Origin: Bacteroidota bacterium
GTDB lineage: Bacteria; CLD3; SB21
Direction of reading: 5' to 3'
Assembly: GCA_020438245.1 (NCBI GenBank)
Contig: JAGQUY010000364.1
Coordinates: 1 to 8,962, forward strand
DNA: 8,962 bases
In this document: piece by piece, positions 7,801-8,962 of the stretch
Layout of the letters: the number at the start of each line of letters is the position of its first letter
Numbering within the stretch: the stretch's first letter is position 1
Notes under the pieces: generated by a model
The model's database searches: none
The model's input: only the letters and a program-made list of their open reading frames with translations
Told to the model about the DNA's origin: nothing
Translations under genes and position numbers: made by a program

Positions 7801-8691
7801 GTCAAAGATCGGCCTCTTCGGATCGGATACGTCAATCGCCCGAATACCGGCATCGTCAAGAGAGACATACACATACGGACCGGACTTGTATACGCTATTT
7901 GCATGCCCTGGAAGATTGACGGTGGCGACCTGCTTCATTTTTTCAATATTGGTCGCATCCAAAATAACCAAACCGCCGGGGCCATCGGCTACATACACGT
8001 AGTCCCCGGCCACGTCAACGCCTACGGCAAACGAAGTTTGATATTTTTTCAACTCGCGCGGCGCCAGAGGATCTGCAATGCTGATGACATGGATGCCTGA
8101 CTTACGATCGGCCAGGAATAAACGGTCGCCGACGATCTTTAGCCGGCTCGTAAAGTCCCAATCCCTGTCGTACCGGAGTTTGGCTGCCTGTTGCGGCGCC
8201 TTTGGATCCGTTATATCCATTACGACAAGTCCCGACAGGCCGGCTGCCAAGTACGCATAATTACCCTTGATCTGCAGATCGCGCACCTCACCCGGCACAG
8301 CCACTTCGTTTATAAGAATCGGCTTCTTGGGATTCGTGACGTCATACACCAGCAGCCCGGCGAGGTTATCCGCCAGGAAAACGAAGTTGTCCTTCTTGGC
8401 AATACCGTAGTTTTGTCCGACAGACGGGGTGCGGCTGATTTTTTTCAGTCGAGCTGACTCCATAATTTCAAAAATGGTCAATCCCGCCGTCTTGTTGGCC
8501 ACATACAGCATCTTTCCATCCAGGACCATGGCGACCGCGTCATCCTGGCTGGCATCTACGCGAGAGACAAACTCAAATACGCCGCGAGGATTGGTCTGTG
8601 CGGAGAGTCTTTCCTGAGTACCAAAGGTCGTCAGTATGAGTACGCAGAGGCCGGCTACCAAATAGAGGTTGGATTGAAAAAATACCCGCAT
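4864..8691 (-). CDS. Large secreted protein: LVIVD-type beta-propeller plus ten Ig/cadherin-like domains
   Basis: 1275 residues from the ATG at 8691, preceded by GGAG six bases upstream; a TTG four codons earlier overlaps that SD and is less likely. Domains in order: a signal peptide (about 1-31, hydrophobic core LYLVAGLCVLILTTF, possible cleavage after LSA); seven LVIVD-like repeats (about 37-328) such as GNYAYLAAGLSGLVVMDITD, likely closing into a seven-bladed propeller; then ten Ig/cadherin-like units of about 94 residues (329-1275), each starting (H/N)xNRxP and carrying DPDxED, LPxGAxFD and WTPTY(D/E)Q(S/A)GxY. The units resemble bacterial He_PIG / CADG (dystroglycan-type cadherin-like) domains, and the DPD/E-N acidic residues suggest calcium binding. 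The protein ends soon after the last unit (EKAAQE) with no visible LPXTG, C-terminal membrane helix or recognisable type IX tail. It is exported and may be an adhesin, extracellular scaffold or surface protein; the ligand is unknown. Co-transcribed with the UPF0158 gene. Confidence 0.92.
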   Translation of the reverse strand: MRVFFQSNLYLVAGLCVLILTTFGTQERLSAQTNPRGVFEFVSRVDASQDDAVAMVLDGKMLYVANKTAGLTIFEIMESARLKKISRTPSVGQNYGIAKKDNFVFLADNLAGLLVYDVTNPKKPILINEVAVPGEVRDLQIKGNYAYLAAGLSGLVVMDITDPKAPQQAAKLRYDRDWDFTSRLKIVGDRLFLADRKSGIHVISIADPLAPRELKKYQTSFAVGVDVAGDYVYVADGPGGLVILDATNIEKMKQVATVNLPGHANSVYKSGPYVYVSLDDAGIRAIDVSDPKRPIFDSRFDTPGQVYGVVKYDIFMIVADVTSILTLIHNKPPVIYPLQDMTVAENQQIQFKIRGYDPDDNPISFSANFLPEGAVFNEKDTTVTWTPSFEQSGKYEGLILVATEKTQSKLFSRDTVTITVTNTNRAPALPITGNYVVDENKPLAFKINRPSDPDVEDEGKLKVSLLNPPTGSTFNGDSLSFSWIPTYEQSGSYTLNFEVRDAGGLTDVKQTTLTVNHVNRPPIFADLKPSFTGDENKEIRFAISATDLDKEDAGKLDYAAFDLPPGAAFDKTSQTITWTPTYEQSGSYAGLYFIVRDPDGLSDTVSTAITVNHVNRPPFISSITAQKIDEVKQLVFKVNAADPDIEDDGKVVLKAKSVPEGALFDETTRTLTWTPTYEQSGEYTVTFTATDGAGATDELSIPITVMNINRPPTIAVVEPQISDEAKEFTLVVPEGQDPDKEDIGKLTYTAEKLPQGASFDPATRTIKWTPTYDQSGVYDGIKVTVKDLLGLTATTTFKITVNHVNRQPVLEEVVAQTVDETKAMQVRIKGSDPDKEDAGKLVLTAADLPQGATAQQFENTLLVNWTPTFDQSGVYTVKVKVADPSGLSDTKDLVITVNNVNRLPKLETIAAVTGEENKAITITIPEAVDPDKEDAGKLKYTAEGLPQGATFDPVAKTITWTPTYDQSGSYSIKVSVTDLLQGTDSKTVTVNVKHVNRPPVMSDIAAKSGEEGQKFEMTVEVSDPDKEDAGKLTLTAQGLPQGAVFNAGAKTLTWTPTYEQAGEYNVTFKVTDPSGLGDTKSAAISIKNVNRKPAIGQIITQKIAENSNLAFVLTGTDPDKEDAGKLTFSADGLPSGATFSADGKFNWTPTYDQAGDYNVNLHLKDPGGMEDTKTQSITVTNVNRAPVLNSLSGASGKEGGSILFQASANDPDKNDKLTFTMTGAPTGASLSGDGSFSWTPQVGQAGSYTVTIKVTDGSLSDSKSCTITVEKAAQE
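4876..7707 (-). repeat. Ten tandem Ig/cadherin-like units of about 285 bp (coding)
   Basis: Unit boundaries, placed at the (H/N)xNRxP linkers, lie near 7697, 7416, 7130, 6843, 6562, 6273, 5988, 5702, 5420 and 5140, a period of 280-289 bp (about 94 residues). WTP-type cores occur once per unit: WTPSFEQSGKY, WIPTYEQSGSY, WTPTYEQSGSY, WTPTYEQSGEY, WTPTYDQSGVY, WTPTFDQSGVY, WTPTYDQSGSY, WTPTYEQAGEY, WTPTYDQAGDY and WTPQVGQAGSY. Units 3 and 6-9 carry D(P/L)DKEDAGKL and unit 5 carries DPDKEDIGKL, while the outer units 1, 2, 4 and 10 are more diverged. The DNA word TCCGGATC, which encodes D-P-D, recurs in eight units. Confidence 0.93.
7708..8583 (-). repeat. Seven LVIVD-like propeller repeats (coding)
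   Basis: Seven degenerate repeats of about 40 residues share the pattern G-(D/N)-x-(L/V/A)-(Y/F)-(V/L)-A-(D/N)-x-x-x-G-(L/I)-x-(V/I)-x-(D/S)-(I/V/A)-(S/T)-(D/N)-P. Repeat cores include KMLYVANKTAGLTIFEI, NFVFLADNLAGLLVYDV, NYAYLAAGLSGLVVMDI, DRLFLADRKSGIHVISI, DYVYVADGPGGLVILDA, PYVYVSLDDAGIRAIDV and a degenerate last one, FMIVADVTSILTLI. Seven such units match a closed propeller. The DNA is too diverged for a nucleotide-level repeat to be visible. Confidence 0.82.
8599..8691 (-). other. Signal peptide region of the large repeat protein
   Basis: The first 31 residues from the ATG show one basic residue (Arg2), a hydrophobic core LYLVAGLCVLILTTF and a polar end with a possible signal peptidase I site after LSA. 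No lipobox is present: the single Cys is inside the core and no LxxC is followed by a mature-like start. Export by Sec is inferred. Confidence 0.8.
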
Positions 8692-8761
8692 TTTATTCTC
8701 CAATTAAAATAAACAGTCCGTGCAGCAATAGGAATGGACAAAAATGTAGCAACTAGGCTCG

Positions 8762-8790
8762 AATATAGCCTGCAGGCAAAATAGATGCAA
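8762..8790 (-). promoter_or_regulatory. Probable promoter of the large repeat protein operon
   Basis: On the minus strand TTGCAT (8790-8785) and TATATT (8767-8762) are spaced by 17 bp. The -10 is five of six to consensus; the -35 is weaker, matching TTG only. Transcription would start near 8755, leaving a leader of about 64 nt before the ATG at 8691. A perfect 10-bp palindrome, GCCTGCAGGC (8768-8777), sits in the spacer directly beside the -10 and could be an operator half or chance. Confidence 0.5.
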
Positions 8791-8881
8791 GAAAAACGTA
8801 GGGTTGGGGCTGCATTTAGGCCCAAAAGGGATACGTAATTCATACTACGCAATCGAGATATTCAGGGACTTTTTAAGTCGC

Positions 8882-8907
8882 CGGCGGCATGAACAGCCGC
8901 ACCGCCG
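8882..8907 (-). terminator. GC-rich hairpin after the MscS-type gene, weak terminator candidate
   Basis: Two alternative stems exist just past the stop at 8909: CGGCGG/CCGCCG (8882-8887 with 8902-8907, 14-nt loop) or GCGGC/GCCGC (8884-8888 with 8896-8900, 7-nt loop). A short second inverted repeat, GACTT/AAGTC, follows at 8867-8879. No good U tract follows directly, so termination here is only plausible. Confidence 0.35.
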
Positions 8908-8908
8908 A

Positions 8909-8962
8909 TTATGTTCCCGACTTCATATGTACAACCCGCTGCGGGAACGGGATTTCGATCCC
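8909..8962 (-). CDS. MscS-type mechanosensitive channel, C-terminal end
   Basis: The last 54 bases, read on the minus strand, give 17 residues, GIEIPFPQRVVHMKSGT, then TAA (8911-8909). The GIEIPFPQ segment followed by R-x-V-H is the well-known C-terminal beta-strand signature of the small-conductance mechanosensitive channel (MscS/YggB) family, lying in the cytoplasmic vestibule. The rest of the gene is outside the window. It lies 218 bp upstream of the large repeat protein in the same direction, with a hairpin and a probable promoter between, so the two are likely separate transcription units. The fragment is short but the motif is characteristic. Confidence 0.8.
   Translation of the reverse strand, partial: GIEIPFPQRVVHMKSGT

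Noticed and set aside
8949..8962. GGGATTTCGATCCC palindrome resembling a tRNA T-arm
   Set aside because: It lacks the five-pair stem with seven-base loop of a T-arm and no other tRNA parts are present; it falls in the MscS coding end.

Overview
The window looks like ordinary chromosomal DNA from a bacterium of about 50% GC with compact gene packing. The large secreted protein built from LVIVD-type propeller repeats and repeated WTPTY(D/E)QSGxY Ig/cadherin-like domains, with an OppC-type permease carrying extra domains, recalls uncultured lineages of the FCB/KSB1/Zixibacteria kind. That placement is an impression from sequence style, not a result. I see no insertion sequence, prophage, CRISPR array, tRNA or rRNA.

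Left part (1-3195). The 3' end of a NUDIX hydrolase gene enters on the + strand and overlaps the tail of a convergent minus-strand operon by 17 bp. That operon reads from about 3159 down to 138: a class V (PLP) aminotransferase, a YacP/Rae1-type NYN ribonuclease and an OppC/DppC-type ABC permease. Each gene is joined to the next by a 4-base ATGA stop/start overlap. The permease is much longer than usual, with an extra N-terminal membrane region and an enlarged external loop, and no other transporter component is in view.

Centre (3196-4400). A divergent intergenic region carries a good sigma70-like promoter for queA, the queuosine biosynthesis gene. Its -10 overlaps a possible -10 facing the aminotransferase operon. 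queA ends in a strong hairpin terminator flanked by A and T runs, so it can also end transcription arriving from the other side.

Right part (4399-8691, minus strand). A two-gene operon encodes a secreted protein of about 1275 residues (signal peptide, seven LVIVD-like propeller blades, ten Ig/cadherin-like domains) followed 9 nt later by a UPF0158-family protein. Repeat comparison suggests that units 5-6 and 7-8 of the Ig array arose from duplication of a two-domain block. Upstream lies a 217-bp intergenic region with a probable promoter. At the window edge is the C-terminus of an MscS-type mechanosensitive channel.

No coherent new defence or mobile system is evident. The points most worth following are the odd permease and its operon, and the large repeat protein paired with UPF0158.
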